From positions 9,169,308 through 9,233,307 of the forward strand of contig NC_091866.1 of NCBI RefSeq assembly GCF_019399895.1: DNA of 64,000 nucleotides. The letters run 5' to 3'. This DNA is from Cardiocondyla obscurior (taxonomy: Eukaryota; Arthropoda; Insecta; Hymenoptera; Formicidae). The stretch's first letter is position 1; each line of letters opens with the position of its first letter. This document shows, in pieces, positions 1 through 13,611 of the stretch. Below the pieces are notes generated by a model. It was not told where the DNA came from. It saw only the letters and a program-made list of their open reading frames with translations, and did no database searches. Both the position numbers and the translations under genes were made by a program.

Positions 1-3000
1 TTGTACGTAGCGCGAGAGTAATCGTATTTTTTATTAGAGACGAGGTCTCAATGATCTGTTCGCGTGAAAGCAGAACATTTCTGATAAAACTCTTGAAAAA
101 TTTCTCAGGACAATAAACAATAGAAAGAAATAAACTCGGAGAACGGGTGAAAAGATCTTATTTCGAGGGCCCAATCGTGATTAAAGGCAATATCGGTTTC
201 GGAACTCGACGGGACTTTAATGTTGAGGGAGTACCGTGTTTCACTATTCATAAAATGTCGTTAGCATAGATGAGTTCTACCTCATGCAGGTGCATTGTTG
301 CGGCGCGGCATAAAACTGGCACGATAGCAACGGCGTTCCTCCGGAAAACGTGTTCTGAAAGGTATGCTCTAATGCTTCCATTAAACGAATTCATTGGACA
401 AGTGCACGCGAGAGCTTCGCTTCGGACCGCGCTCGTTATAACGGTCACCATGCCCCTGTACGGATCGATGCCGGTCATCGGGACGAACGACAAAAATGCT
501 ACTATCACATATCGCTCTCAGGATACGACAAAAAAAAAGTAAAAAAAAAAAAAAACCTTTACCCGTCTCTAGAGCTTTTTCCCGTTGTATCTCCCTGTCG
601 CTGTTTCATTTCTGACCGATACAAAATATCCTCACTTTTGTAGTATCAATTTCGATCATTAACTTGATAATTGAGAACAATAATAAATATACGTACAATA
701 CGAATACGATTTGCAAATATTATATACTGCGTAATGCTTGACCGCGATGTATGTAATATGTATTGTAATTTATGGATGCATACGAATGTGTACACTCTGA
801 AATCTATTTTGATGATACTGGCGTGAATAAAATACAGAAAATTAATTCCTCTTGTAAAGTGTTTTACTATTTCTTTTTTTTTTTTTTTTAAAATTTAATT
901 TCAACTAAAACCGCGCGCTATTTCCTTTATATTAATATATATTTTGGAAGATATTAATTTTCCATCGTGTTGCCACGACTTTTGTAAGATTAATATTGGA
1001 TCTGTGCCAACGAGCGCAGACAAAATCTCAGAATCGCGATCCAATCTTTTCTATGAATATGCAACTCTTGGGAAACGCTTTACTAAAACTTTTATGAAAT
1101 ACTCGTTTTTTCGCCTTGAAAAGAAAATGACGTTACATTAAAATATCTAAGCCTGTTCTATATACAAATATGTATCTATTATTTTGGGAAAAACGATACT
1201 CGAGCACAGATTGTTTCACATATTAGTTTCTAATACAATGTAACAAAGTAAGATATATAAAAAAAAGGGAATAAAAAAACGCGAAAGTTGGAAGAAAAAG
1301 ATATTCGAATAGATGAGATCTGAATACGATTGGGCAGAAAATAAGAGACGTCGCAAAAGATTCTTAAAATTTCTGCAGAAAAAGAAAGAATACCAGGGTT
1401 CGATCAATCGATCCGTGAGTATCAAAAAGGTATTATAAAGATTGCTAGGCGTCTCTTTGTTCCCGAATGGAAAGAGTAGAAAAAGTTCTTAATGAGAGGG
1501 TGCCCATTTTATTTCTCGGGAATAGATTCATTTGATATCTTAAAAAACTCGAAGAACTTAATCGTGGCTTTTTGATGCATTTACAAATGCAAAAGCCTGG
1601 ACAATGATCGATAGTCGTAATTAAAGAACGAACTTAATTATACTACATTTATTTAAAAATTCCGCTTTTTATGAAAATAACTTATGATTCTAATTCATGC
1701 GGAAAATCCCAATCGCAAATTTTATTCTCTTTTCTTCCGTCAATTTTATTCATTTCACTGCTATTTATTATTAAAAATTTATATTACAAATAGCTGGAAT
1801 CAGCGATTACAAAAAAAAAAAAAAAAGAAACTCCTGATTACCACCCTAACGCGATGTAATTTTTCTTCTAAGGTATTCCCAAGGTGCAAAAAGAGAACTG
1901 GGAGCAATTTCATTTTAATATTAAACCCTCTGTCTTCAGAGGCTGTCTCGGCAGGCAACGTCACTTCCACTGTCGGTTTGATTCAATCAAGCGTTCTATT
2001 TTATTGTTAGATTACTCGCGGCGCTTTATGATGTACAAAAACCCGTACCTCCCTCGTATCAGACACACCGAACGAGCTCTGGATCAATAATCTTCGACCT
2101 ACAAGCCTTTTTTTCCTCACTTTCTTTTTCTCAAGATAATTTATTCTTTTCTTCTCTGCTCGAGTCTTTTAGCCTTTAACTATATCACTACAATATTTCG
2201 GCATTTCAAAAACGCGATTCGTACTTTGCGAAGCTTTGCCCGTCTTCAACGTGTTTATCTGTTTCAAAGATATTTCGTTGTAACATCGCGTTAGAGAGCT
2301 TTATGTTGAACAACACGCAACAGTAGCCGTGGAGAAAAAAGAAAAAAAGAATGTCAGCGTAATATTGTTCAGTCACGAGCTAAAATTTTTACTCAAAGCT
2401 TTGTGGAGGTTAAGTAATAAGAAATTTCATGCTTTGCTGCGATATTATTAATATGTAGATAAGATATAAAAATGTTTTTATTAGATATGCTAATATGTAT
2501 ATATCGGCTGTCGCTGAACACAGTCATGCCGTTTAGAAATTCATCTTGTCGCGTTGACAATAAAAATGTCGACATGCGACAGGGTTGTTAGTTCGGAAAC
2601 ACGGCAAGCTATTTGCACCGCGAGGGATTGTCTGAAAATCTTGTTTTATTCGAAACTCCGGTCATTAAACACGTGATAATTCAAGCGGATAATGCACTCG
2701 CACGGCAATATCGCCGACTGCAATTCCACGCGTGTTGGAGCGCCCTTTCGTAAACGCGCCGCCTCCGACTCGGCAAGAAGAAGCCACCGGAATAATTCAC
2801 CAGGCGCTCTCCACCTCGTGAAGTGTAATGTAGAATAATGTTTTACACCATTGCGGCTCACCCACGTGCCGAGTCGAAACGCGGGGATAAAATGAATTTT
2901 GCAGCGTAAGGACGTTCGCGCGCACTTCATCCATCACGCGCCTTTTTGTCCCGTTAAAAACAGCATAAAACGCCAATAGCGGCCACGAAAATTGCATGGA

Positions 3001-3370
3001 GAAAGGTGTATTAACAACGTAACGTAAACAACATTAGCGTTCTGCTGACATTTTTCAAAAATTAACTTTTCAACTATTTTAAAGTGCTTCGCGCGAATTA
3101 TGTGATTACAAACGCAAAAAAGGAAAAAAAAAAAGAAAAAAAAAATATGCGGTAACTCGAAAAATATTTACCGAATTTAATCTCGACCAAATAATACTAG
3201 TAATATCACAAATAAATTTATCATTTCTAGTGAACGTTTATAATAATAAAAACCAATTCGAGAAAAGTATTTTTCTTCGTTATTCTGTATTTATATTGCA
3301 AGAGTAAAATGGTTTGAAATTATTATGTCATAATCAATGTAGTGATATACATTTCGAGATGAAAATATGC
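1..3370. other. No gene recognised
   Basis: AT-rich non-coding DNA with short poly-A/T runs. A CpG-richer block at about 2640-3000 has open frames on the minus strand that match nothing I know. No splice-linked exons were found. It may be an upstream dpr intron or intergenic. Confidence 0.6.
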
Positions 3371-3379
3371 ACATATATG

Positions 3380-3433
<54 letters not shown>

Positions 3434-3435
3434 TA
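3371..3435. repeat. (AT)n microsatellite
   Basis: An uninterrupted run of about 22 AT units (3384-3427) is flanked by interrupted acatatatgt-type repeats. Short minus-strand frames rich in Tyr-Ile across it are artefacts of the repeat. Confidence 0.95.
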
Positions 3436-6400
3436 GGCAATGACATCGATAAGGACCATGTACCAAGGGGCGAAACGTGAAGCAAATATCGATCAGCGCG
3501 CAAAAACGCCCGGCGATTTTCCACACGCCCGACACCGTATATTCTCTTTCTTATGTCTTCGCGTACTTCATCGCTTTTCCATCGATATCGACGCGTTCTT
3601 TTTCCTTTTTCCCGTACTCGTTCCGCATTACGCCCGGCCGCGACGTGAGCGAAACTTTGAAAACCGCGAGTTAACTCTTTCGAGACAGTCTATCCGGCGG
3701 CATTGCGACCTGCAAGATATTACGTTACCCTTTTTATGTTTGCTATAAGCTCAAAAAATGCACGGGATAAAACTTTTACGATTTCTACGTTGCATTTCCC
3801 ATATCTACGTATGTCGCCGCTATGACGGAGTTATAAAGTTTCCGTCATTAAAATTGCTTTGTACTCGTGAAAACGTGTTAAATTTTCCTTTGCCGTTTCC
3901 ATCAAGTTTCTCATTTTGCTTGAGAGAACGTATGTACAAGGCGGCGCTTTATATTAATTATATATATGTTTAATTAGAGATAGAAACCCATTTGCCGTAG
4001 AGATAACGTAATACTAGTATTTTCTTAGCATCGTCGCAAATGTAATTTTTCTTTAAATAATATTAATTAAACTTTGCCGCAACAATAATTCAAGTCCAAA
4101 TTTATTACTAATATTGTCTCGACATACGTGCGCGTGTGATATCGTTTCCAATGGAGGAAAAAAAAAAGAAATTTGTAAGAAAAATGAGAACAGTTATTAA
4201 AAATTTTTTTCACTCGAGAAAAGTTATTTCAAATTGATTAAAGAATCGCATTTAGCCGGGACGTCCTACGTACACACGCTCTTGTTGTATAAATGTTCGA
4301 AGTTACGCGAGAGAAATGAAATTATTTTATAACCACCCCGTTCTTCCGTGACGTCTTTTATCATAACTATATCCTATCTCGCGGAGTATTCCCTAGTGAT
4401 TCTGGGCACTGCCCTTTTCCTCGTAAAACTAGGTTAAATCCAAACGGCCATGCCGCGTTTGGTTGGAATAAAAAACAAAGAACTGAGTAGAAACGTAACG
4501 CAATCGGTGCATCTGCATACTCCATCAGGACATTGCTTTTTATTTGTCCTCGACGCCGTGTTATTTCCTCCGCTCTCCGCAAAAACGTGAGCTGAATAAT
4601 ATTTTGACGGTAATATTTTCTTCGTTGTAAACGTACGAAAGAACGTCACAATAGTCGCGGATAACGTTATCGTTATTTTGTACGCAACGGAATGCGTGGG
4701 CTGCATATGTTAAATGATTGTTCGCGTCAAGTTTTATCGTTCAAGTTTTGCGACACGCTCGAGAGATACCCGCGAGATAGCGGGGATACACGCCGCGCGA
4801 TATTAATCTAATATAATCGAATAACCGGGAACTGTGATTTGCAGCGTGCCTCCACGATCGCGCTCGAGAACTGCCGCTTGAAATTTTTGCCAGGCACCTC
4901 TACTCTACTCGCGTCTCTCGCGATTTCGGGTGTCCTTAACAGCTGGAGAAAATTTTGCCGGGCCACGTAGAAAAGTTCGCGACGGTGTAAAACGCGGGCC
5001 ATCAGCCTGCCGTCGGTGTTATTTTTCGCTGGAGAGAACCGAACAGTAAGTGCGCGGTTTCGTAAACAGCCGACGTGCGCTTCAAGCTATTCCGCCACAT
5101 TTACACCAGACTATTTGCATTTTACTGTTAGTACGACAGTAGCGAACTGCAGGAAATAGCGAGAAGCTGTGGACGATGTCGGTTGCTTCGAACGCTGTGC
5201 GAGCGAGGATAACGCAAGCGGCAATGACAATGACGAAGACGACAACGAGAAGGGCGACAACGGCGACGATCACGGTGCATTACCGGTGCATGCTCGATCT
5301 CAATATCACGATGTGCTTATTTGTAGACACTCGCAACCGCACGAAGGACATGGGTACAGAAAGGTCTAGATGTGTTCCAATGCCCTACGACCAAACATCG
5401 AACGATATCCTGATGCAAGGATTACGATAATATCCGCGAGGCTCGAATTCGAAAACGGTCGCTGCACAAGAACGAAATTAGATCCCGACTAGCGTTCGAC
5501 ACTGAAAGGAACATATCGATTCCCGATGTTGTTGCGCTAAAGGAACTTTATCGAAACTATATTTTGAGAAATCGTGGGAAGAACTGTTGAAATAGCCTCG
5601 CTACTTTTTCCCGGGTATTTTTTTTCCCCTTTTATTGAAGCAAGGGTATCCGTAATATGTTGATAAAAAAAATAAACGAAAAAATAGCGTTTCTTATTTT
5701 TACGCGAATTTCCGTACACAATGAATATTTATACGGTCTTAAATTAATAAGCAGAGGTAATTATTATTTAAAAAAAGTATAAAGCGCCTGTCTTTAGAAT
5801 CAGAAGACATCATTTAAATGATTCCTTCGATATATCTTCCGTGCCAATATTACGCATAGCTTCAACTTGCTGGGAAGTCTAATGAAATTCCATAGCGGCA
5901 TAGTGCAATTTCGCACATTAAATCGACAAACAGGCTAGTCTCCGCGATAATATCATTTCTCATCCATCACTTGGAAAAGAAAATTTCTGTAGCGTTAATG
6001 TACTGTGCCAACATTATTTACAAATTAAATAAAAAAAAAAAAAAAAAAAGAAGCAACGCATTAGAAATTATTGCAAATTCCACGCGGAGCACGATAATTT
6101 TAACGCAAATATTCTTACGCAATAATGCATTTTATTTTATTCCAGCTTTTTGCAAGCTCCGTGCTTCTCGTCACGCTGACTCGAAAAACTTCGGAATTTC
6201 TGACAAAGCGTTCTGACGAAAATCCCTTCTCTCGTTTCGGAAATCAAAAATTCTATTATGTTTGCCACGTATGCGGCACTGCGCCGCCGCATAGGGGAAC
6301 TCGGGCGTATTTCACAGAGGAAAAGAGCCGATATTCACCACGTCACTGATGCAGAATCACGCGAGACTTACTCGCAAGTGGCATTCGCTCGCGATGCATT

Positions 6401-9400
6401 CTTCTCGCGTAGCCAGCCAGACTTTCGGCCTCGCGGCGAACCCTAAAATGCACGGATGCGGGGGACGGCGGGTGCATCCATCAACTTCGATCGTCAACGT
6501 CTGTTTTCATAGAATTTCTACTGCAGCTTTCGAGACTCTCGATGTATGTACGTACATGCATCCGGGACATTCCTTCGTATCCGTACCTCGAGACCTTTTC
6601 GCAAGACTCTTCCGTCTAGCCGCGCTTTTCCCCGCCGACGCAAGAGAAGAGAGAACGTTATTCCCGCGTGGCCCCGCCAAGTCGTTCAACGACTTCTTCC
6701 AACGACAGTTTCTTCTTTCTCGATAATCTTTCATGATATAACCTACTTGAGTAGTTCACAGATCCTCGCTAACCGACTATACGCAATACGTTTAAGTTTC
6801 AAACAATATCTAAAGTAATACCGCGCTTTAGAACGGGCTTTTAAAATGTATATTTCATACACCTCAAACGTTTGTGATTACGGAATCTCTTCGACGTATT
6901 ATTCTTTGATATTCTTTTAAATTCTAGACTTAGTTTATCTAATATTATCGCTGATATATCGATACGATACGTATTTTACAATATTGTTAATTTGATTTTT
7001 ATCGCTGTTGGAAGTACCGGTCGTATATTTATGATGTAAGATGTTATTATATCACTCATAGTTGCTTTAGTAATCTTTTCGTAAACGTCTTGAAAGAACC
7101 TTTTTTCCCGGTATGTCACACTTCGTCGCGGAATTCGTTCGATGTATGTTTTGCTAACATCTTCGTAGATGATGTTCTATTGTACCCGAAGCTGCACGTC
7201 TCTGACTTCTCCATTTTGCCTTCCGCTTTTTGCTTCTTTTTCCAACCACCAACCTCTATCCTCGTCTCAACCTCTTGTCCTAGTTGTTTGAACAACGAAG
7301 GGTGGATATTATTCCCACGGGATCTTTCCAGTCGTCTTACGACTTCCTCTGGCGGGGACTCTCTTTCTCAAGGCACCGTGTGCGAGATACTTTTTACGAA
7401 ATCTTTACTGCGATATTTAATACCGAAAATTATTCACCGTTAATTTAAACGAATTATTATGTTCTTGTAAAAATAAAATAAATTATAAAATTTAAGCATT
7501 AAATTTTTACGTGTTAATAAACGACGTATATATTTTATATTCAAATTAAATTGTTGTTACAACGTAAATTATTAGAGCAGCATAATGGAAAAAAAAAAAA
7601 GAAAACTGTTCGTACGCGTTTGCTTTATACAGTGCACTTAAAACAGATTTAAAAAATAGCTGTAAGTAAATAAGTGTAAAAGAAAAATATTCGTAAATAT
7701 TTTATCTTATTTACGCTCGATTCTCTTTGCAATAATTTCTAATTTTTAACTTTGTTATTTTCCAATCAAACGTGCCAAGCATGCTTTAAAGACGAAGCGA
7801 ATATTATTTCAGCGCTGTTGGCCATTATGAGAATACTGCTAAGGGAGCTACTTTACTTTTTGCGAAATATTACAAATTTGAGATAATGCATAGAAAGCGG
7901 AAGTAGCCTGCTGCAACAAAATTTCACTAATTTTGCTTTGCAACATAAAAATTAAACAATATTAAGTATTATTATTTTATCCCAATGCAATTATTACAAT
8001 CGGAGTAAATTGATTGCTAATATGATTTATATTAATACATTTAAATTAAAACCTACTGTTTAATTTTGAATATTCTATTCAGTTCTGGGGCGAATAACTT
8101 GTTTCGTTCGAATAACGAAGCCTCGGCAATACGTTTCACGGCAAAGAGCCATCTCATATAAAGAACGTTCTCCACATTCGGCAACGAGTGACGCAGATCT
8201 CTCTTTCTGGCGGCAGGCGTTTCTCACGAGGCATTGCAGCCAAAGCGCAGCGAGGGGTTCCAATCCGTGGAGTTGCCAACGCTCGCATAAGACGTAAATA
8301 ATGTTGCGCCTCCGGTGTATTCCGCATGCATCGAAAATCCGAGAGAAACGATCTCGCCGGCGACCCCGATCGTCAACCGTCGCGACTGGCACCGATACAT
8401 CCATTCCCGCGGAATTTTTCAACCGCATACCGGCTCGCGTAGGAATTCTCGCGACATATGTCTTCCGACGATTTCCCCCTTTCTTTCCTTCTCCTTCTTT
8501 GAGTCTACGTCGCGGAACGCCGTCGGCTTTCCTAACTTCTCTTTATTTTCTCACGACCATTTTTCTCCTTCATTCACCCACGCCTCAGCCGTTCCGGAGC
8601 AGTTCCGGCTGTTTGAACAACGGCGCGAATATTATTCCGCCGATTACGCGCGACTTTTCCGGCTAGAAAATCCCCTCTACGATATTTCCCCGTGTAGGCG
8701 GCAGTTCGCCCATCGGCCGTATTTCTTCTGTACATTATATAACGAACGACGTTTCCAAACTTTTCAGGGCGAGATGCTCTCGAATCGGTGACATTTTAAT
8801 TTAACAATACTCTTCAGCTTTTTTCAATAAACTACGTGATAAAAATTTTCTTTTGTCATAATAGTGCGAAAAATTTGGCAGCGTGTTGAATTAACGTTTC
8901 ACGAAAACGCGCAAGATGCGGATCGATAGCGATTCTGTATATAAGAATACCGTGCTCCGAGTAATCGTCGGTATCCTTCTCTTTGCCATTTAAAACTTTG
9001 TAATTTTTTTTTTTTTTTTTTAATTTAAATTTCTATACTGTAATATCACAATTAAAAATTCTCAAAAATATAAAACATTATATTGTAAATATAGACGTAA
9101 TTAATTTTTTTATAGAGAGAGAAAAATTCCGACTTACTTTGAGCAAGACTTTGCTGTTTAAAAAATGATCTTTGCTACTTCGAAAGGATAACGAGGAGCT
9201 CTTTTACACCGAAAGGATGTACACGAGTGAAAATACTTTTAACATTCCGAAACGGCAAGAGAAATACTAATAATTTAACTGGCTGCTAAACCCCGGCTTT
9301 TGCCAGGCAACTTAGGAATGGAAGGGGTTAATTTGCGAGTTTCATAGGACCCTCTTTCTCCTAAGGGTTCGCCAAGCTTATTAGAGTAAATAGCTTAGGA

Positions 9401-9837
9401 GAGGTGCCCCGTTCGGCCGCCCTTGTTCAGTTGGGCCTTTCATCTCGCAAAACTCATCTCATTCTCTCCCTCGCTCTAGTCTACGACCTGAAGGATACAG
9501 ACCGTGGAATCGTTATCACTTTATCAAAGTCGGGCGCGGTGCTCGCGCTGACAGGAGAAAGACCATGCTTTCAACCGACCGTATCGTTTATTAACGGTTT
9601 AACAGCTTCGTGCAACGTATATTGTATTAAAGTACGAGACACCGCGCAGATTAAACTGTTGCTGTTACGAGAAAGAAAGAAAAAAAGTTACGTCGCGAAC
9701 AAGCACGCGAACGGAAAATGTCTGGTTTTGTAACATATTTAAACCGTATCGCAGTGATAAGGCAATAATGCGGCGTGAAAATTATTTGAAAATCCTCTTT
9801 TAATTTTTACGCCGTTGCGCTTTTAGTGCAATTTAAT
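3436..9837. other. No gene recognised; several CpG-rich blocks
   Basis: CpG-rich blocks at about 3440-3740, 4740-5460, 6130-6730 and 8080-8790 alternate with AT-rich DNA. At 5045 a donor-like gtaagt follows cgaaca on the + strand in a GC-rich setting, so a 5' UTR exon there is possible but unsupported. No signal-peptide-like frame that could serve as the dpr leader was seen. Confidence 0.5.
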
Positions 9838-10357
9838 CGAGTGGAAGTTGAGCCTAATTGTTATCTAATGACTATCTAGGTACTAGACAATAATTACTGG
9901 CTAATAACGAATTAGAAAAACTAGATGTCCAAACGTTTTTCGCCGCGTACCAGGCTACTGCGCGTATTGACTTATGTCAATGCGCTTTCGACTGCAGAGT
10001 CCGCTGGACCAGCCGAGTCAACGTCCGTCGCCCGCGCGTCCCGCGCCATGTGGACGCGCAGCGCGATAGCCGCCGGCCGAAGTACATACACGCACGTGCT
10101 CACGGCACGGTGGGTCTGGCGGTCGGAGAACTCGGTGGTCGAGAGCGCGTTGACATAGGTCAAAGCGCGCAGTAAATTAGTATGCGACAAAAAAAAAATT
10201 ACAATAACGGTTAAACGCTAGTTAGATAAATACTAAATAACAAATATTTTCTTACAAATTATGGCTAGTATCAAATTAATTACTGACTGAATATATTCAA
10301 CCTGCTTGATCTAACCACTGGCCACAAAATCAAAATAGCTGGATGAATTTCCATTCG
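9838..10357. mobile_element. MITE-like palindromic element, about 520 bp
   Basis: The ends are imperfect inverted repeats (cgagtggaagtt at 9838, and cgaatggaaatt read from 10357 on the other strand). An internal pair of 37-bp arms (9956-9992 and 10138-10174) is inverted with about 32 matches. The core between them is very GC-rich (for example cgcccgcgcgtcccgcgcc) in AT-rich surroundings. No transposase frame is present. A truncated relative of the right third lies at 35405-35542, which supports a repeat family. Target-site duplications could not be fixed with confidence. Confidence 0.6.
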
Positions 10358-11185
10358 TGTTAATTCTCTTCACGACGCGAGCAAGAAAAAGGAATCGAGC
10401 CAATAGAAACTAATATCAAACGACATCGATACAACGTGCAGTTTGAAAAATTTGCATATCACGAATAATCGGAGCGTGAAATCTCGGGTGTGAAATTCGC
10501 GTGCAAAGCCGACAGATCGAAAAAGGCATGTCAGTACAATTCCTATCGAAAATCAGCCGGAATCCATTTTAAAGCTCGAAGCCCCAGACATTTTCGATCG
10601 GGTACGAGTGGCAATTCACAGTACGATCAAACTATTTCCACCGGGAAAGACTGTGATTTGAATGATAATCATCCCGAACGCAGCAAGTTGCTAACGTCTT
10701 CTATGCAAATAGACATGACTTCGCTTTTCCGCCACGCACGTATGAGTCTCCGTGGCACATCGTGCACTCACGACCCGCGAACATGGGATATATACCCGGC
10801 CCGGACGAAATTGCATTTGCCGCAGTGCAGGGCAGGATACATGCGACCTATCCGACATAGTATTTTCGAAGCTCCGTTCCCTGCACGAAGCCGTTCACAC
10901 AGATCTAATGTGCCGATGGCTCCGTCATCGTGTTTCTCCATTTAAAATTACTGAGATAAACGGTCGAGTGCACGCACTCCTTGCAGCGCTCAATCTAAAG
11001 TAATCAGTTTTCTTTTCTGACGCTTGACAGGTTATATTCTTCGTGAAACAACGTTCGACGGCGTGAACGAAATTTAGAAAATACTTGAAATGAAAGTGTT
11101 AATATAAAATATTTAAATTGTATTTAATTTGAATCGTTCCTACGCCTTCATGTATTAATGGAAGAAATTGCAATAGTTTTTACAG
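10358..11185. other. DNA upstream of dpr exon A
   Basis: A 151-codon + strand frame (10490-10945) occurs here but has no recognisable domain, no hydrophobic leader, and does not join exon A. I treat the stretch as intron or upstream DNA of dpr. Confidence 0.5.
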
Positions 11186-11352
11186 AAAGCATCGCGTACG
11201 AGTCGCGTGTTTTCATGGCGGATACCTTTCAAGAACGCACAACACCGGAAATTGATCCATACTTCGACACTACTGTACCGTCCAATATTACTGGGTTGGC
11301 TGGAGAAACCGTGCAACTGGCGTGCAGAGTGAAGAATCTCGGAAACAGAACG
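11186..11352 (+). CDS. dpr8: Dpr exon A: N-terminal segment and first half of Ig1
   Basis: The exon opens after an acceptor reading tttttacag and ends at a gtgagt donor after a complete codon (phase 0). Its first two bases finish a codon started in an unseen upstream exon. It encodes 55 full codons including PYFDTTVPSNITGL, the B-strand cysteine in QLACRVKNLG, and two N-glycosylation sequons (NIT, NRT). The PYFD-T-NITG run is the usual entry into Ig1 of Dpr proteins. The frame is also open upstream to an ATG at 11158, but that stretch (MEEIAIVFT) is not a signal peptide and overlaps the acceptor tract, so I read it as intron. The next exon, 4.9 kb away, continues exactly at the family-typical position before the SW of Ig1. 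Confidence 0.88.
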
Positions 11353-13451
11353 GTGAGTTGAAAATAATTCTTTCTTAAAGACGCGTTAAATTTACAATAA
11401 CCATATTTAAAATGCAAGATAAAAAAAGAAAAGATAGATCTTCGCTTAGCAGCTGTTGCAAAGTTGATTCGATAAATTGCGTATCACGTCGGAATTATCG
11501 GGTAGCTTATCGCCGAATTACGATCTAAGCCTTGCAAGTAGCAAATTCAAATTTTGACACGAGGTATTGGCAGGAGAACACAACCATCGACAAGCCACAA
11601 ACACGCGAGATAGGCTTGTCCGAATAATGCACGAGATTCGAGAGCGACGAGCCGAGATGCGCGCCGCCGACATTTTCGAAATATTGCGGGGAAACTGCGT
11701 CTCTTGTTTGCGGAATTGGCAAATTACAGAATGAGAATGTAACGAATATCGCGAACGATGTTTACAACGCAATTTGTCGCAGTAAAAAGCACGGAGAGAG
11801 AATAGCGGGATTTCCCGTGGATTATCCGGAATGAAAATTCCTCGCTATTATTCCGGTTATGTAATTATCGTCGTCGTTGCTGTTGCAATACCGCGACGAC
11901 CTGAGTCTCAAGCCTCGATCCAAACTTCCGTTATTGATTAAGTTAAGTCGGTTTCGCTCGCGACGGGTCGTAAAAATTTTTCTTTTTTTTTTTTACCTCC
12001 GCGGTTAAATCAGTGTTTCGAGTACGAGACGGTAAATTTAACTCGAAGGCGGACACGGCCCTCGGGGAATTTATCTTCCACTTTGGGACCTCCGGCCGTC
12101 CTCGATCTCGAGTATTAACGGTTCACGGTACTACTTGGGGATTATCGTAGCGGTTAAGTAGAAAAGGACGATCTTTGTCAGACTATGTCTTCATGTAGAC
12201 TCGGTCGGGAGGTCACAGTTTTAATCCCGGAGTCTCATCTCTATGCAAAGCACGGTTCTTCGCATTTGCGTCAGCCGCAGCTGCGTACGTATCGTTTAAT
12301 ACCGTTTTCGTTGATATCGCGCACTTATTTATTGCGACATATAACAACAGGGAAGTGTAACCTGAACTTTAATCGCGGTAGCTAACACTCTATTAAAACG
12401 GACTCTAATGATAATGCGACATCGTGTTAATATGCCTCGCCACTCGGATGCATTAAACTTTTGTAATAACGCGGGCTCGCATATCATGGATTCGTGTACC
12501 AAGAACTTTTCTGCTTTTTAAAATTAAATTTTAATAAACATTTTACTATCAGATCTTTCAATACCTATTTCAATATGTTTTTTTTCTTTTTTATATACAG
12601 TAAACCCTTATATCTTTTATAAATATATGTTGCCATAAATCTGTACGACTCGTATAATATCATTTCACGTAACACGGAAGGCATTCCTCACGCTATATGG
12701 GAGCTCGTTGTATATAAGCGCGCACGTGCGAGTATGTATTAGAGTCGTAAGAGAATGTCAATAAAATTGCTGGGTTGAACGAAATTACGCACAGCCTCTG
12801 ATTCGTGAGAAAGCGGTCGGATATGAGGAAGCCGAAAACGATGAAGTTACGTGAAAAAGTTGCGCCTCCGGCGGGTAAGAATAAGCGGCACTCTCGAGAT
12901 GATATTAACTCTGGAAGTCGGTTCCGCGTATGCAAAAAGATTCGGGAAAGGTAGAGCAGCAATCGTCGTTATGGCAGTCACATTGCGTTCTTGGGTTTTA
13001 TCTCGCATATTTCTGCCGAAGCTGTGCACGGAGCCGTGCTCTTTTTCTTTCTCGCGCGCATATCGTGAATTTTATTATGCGGAAAAAGTTTCCTCCGAAG
13101 TGCGTACCGAGTACAGGCGACGCCTTCTTCTTACGAAAAGTATATTAACTGCGACGCCGGCATATTCGAACAGCAATCGCATTAGATCGGAAATAGGGAA
13201 CTCTCGCGGTTTATATTTCCGATAATATTCGAGCGCAAAGTGAACACCACGAGTTTCGTCTCGCAGTCAATCAACACTGCCATTACATGTGCAATTTATT
13301 ACAGAGCCATATGGAAAATAATATTATGCGCCAATTTCATGAAGTAACAAAGCATATCTCATTTATTTTATACTAAAAGAAACCATGTACACGCTTCGCC
13401 TGCGCTACTTTTCGAAAAGCTTCAATACGTAAAAAAAATTATGCTACTCAC
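11353..13451 (+). other. dpr intron A-B, left part
   Basis: Intron by the exon A donor. CpG-rich segments at about 11600-12130 and 12700-13200 hold short frames on both strands but nothing recognisable. If the antisense transcript is real, its next intron also covers this stretch. Confidence 0.7.
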
Positions 13452-13495
13452 CAATCTGCATGAGCGTCAGCGGAGTTGTGGAATTCAGCCGGTGA
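13452..13495 (-). ncRNA. Putative 44-nt second exon of the antisense transcript
   Basis: On the minus strand a pyrimidine-rich tract ending TATGTTACAG precedes 44 bases that end ATGCAGATTG at a consensus GTGAGT donor. A GTATTAATA sequence about 35-40 bases upstream could serve as branch site. Only one of its three frames is open together with the preceding exon. The ATG in the last ten bases could alternatively be the protein start (ATG CAG ATT G). The downstream exons would lie further left, opposite dpr exon A or beyond the window; none was recognised. Whether it codes is unknown, hence the cautious feature type. Confidence 0.45.
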
Positions 13496-13611
13496 CTGTA
13501 ACATAAAAAGAAAAATATTAATACACACATGTAAATTAGTTAATACAATTAATAAAAAAAAAGATAACAGTTTTATTTAATAAAGATTTTATTTAAAAAG
13601 TTTATGCTTAC

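Noticed and set aside
3291..3535. Tyr-Ile-rich - strand frames
   Set aside because: They are direct translations of the (AT)n microsatellite.
5169..5369. Acidic frame rich in Asp and Asn (NDNDEDDNEKGDNGDD)
   Set aside because: It comes from an imperfect gac/gat trinucleotide repeat, and another frame of the same DNA gives a Thr-rich run. There is no other evidence of a gene.
7090..7443. Frame containing FVDDVLLY, reminiscent of a reverse transcriptase active site
   Set aside because: No flanking reverse transcriptase motifs occur in this or neighbouring frames, so the word is probably chance.
10490..10945. 151-codon + strand frame just upstream of dpr exon A as a possible leader exon
   Set aside because: No signal peptide, no phase-1 donor that would fit exon A, and no family resemblance.
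11158..11185. ATG at 11158 as the dpr start codon
   Set aside because: The resulting N-terminus is not hydrophobic, whereas Dpr proteins are secreted or membrane-bound with a signal peptide. The stretch also looks like an acceptor tract.
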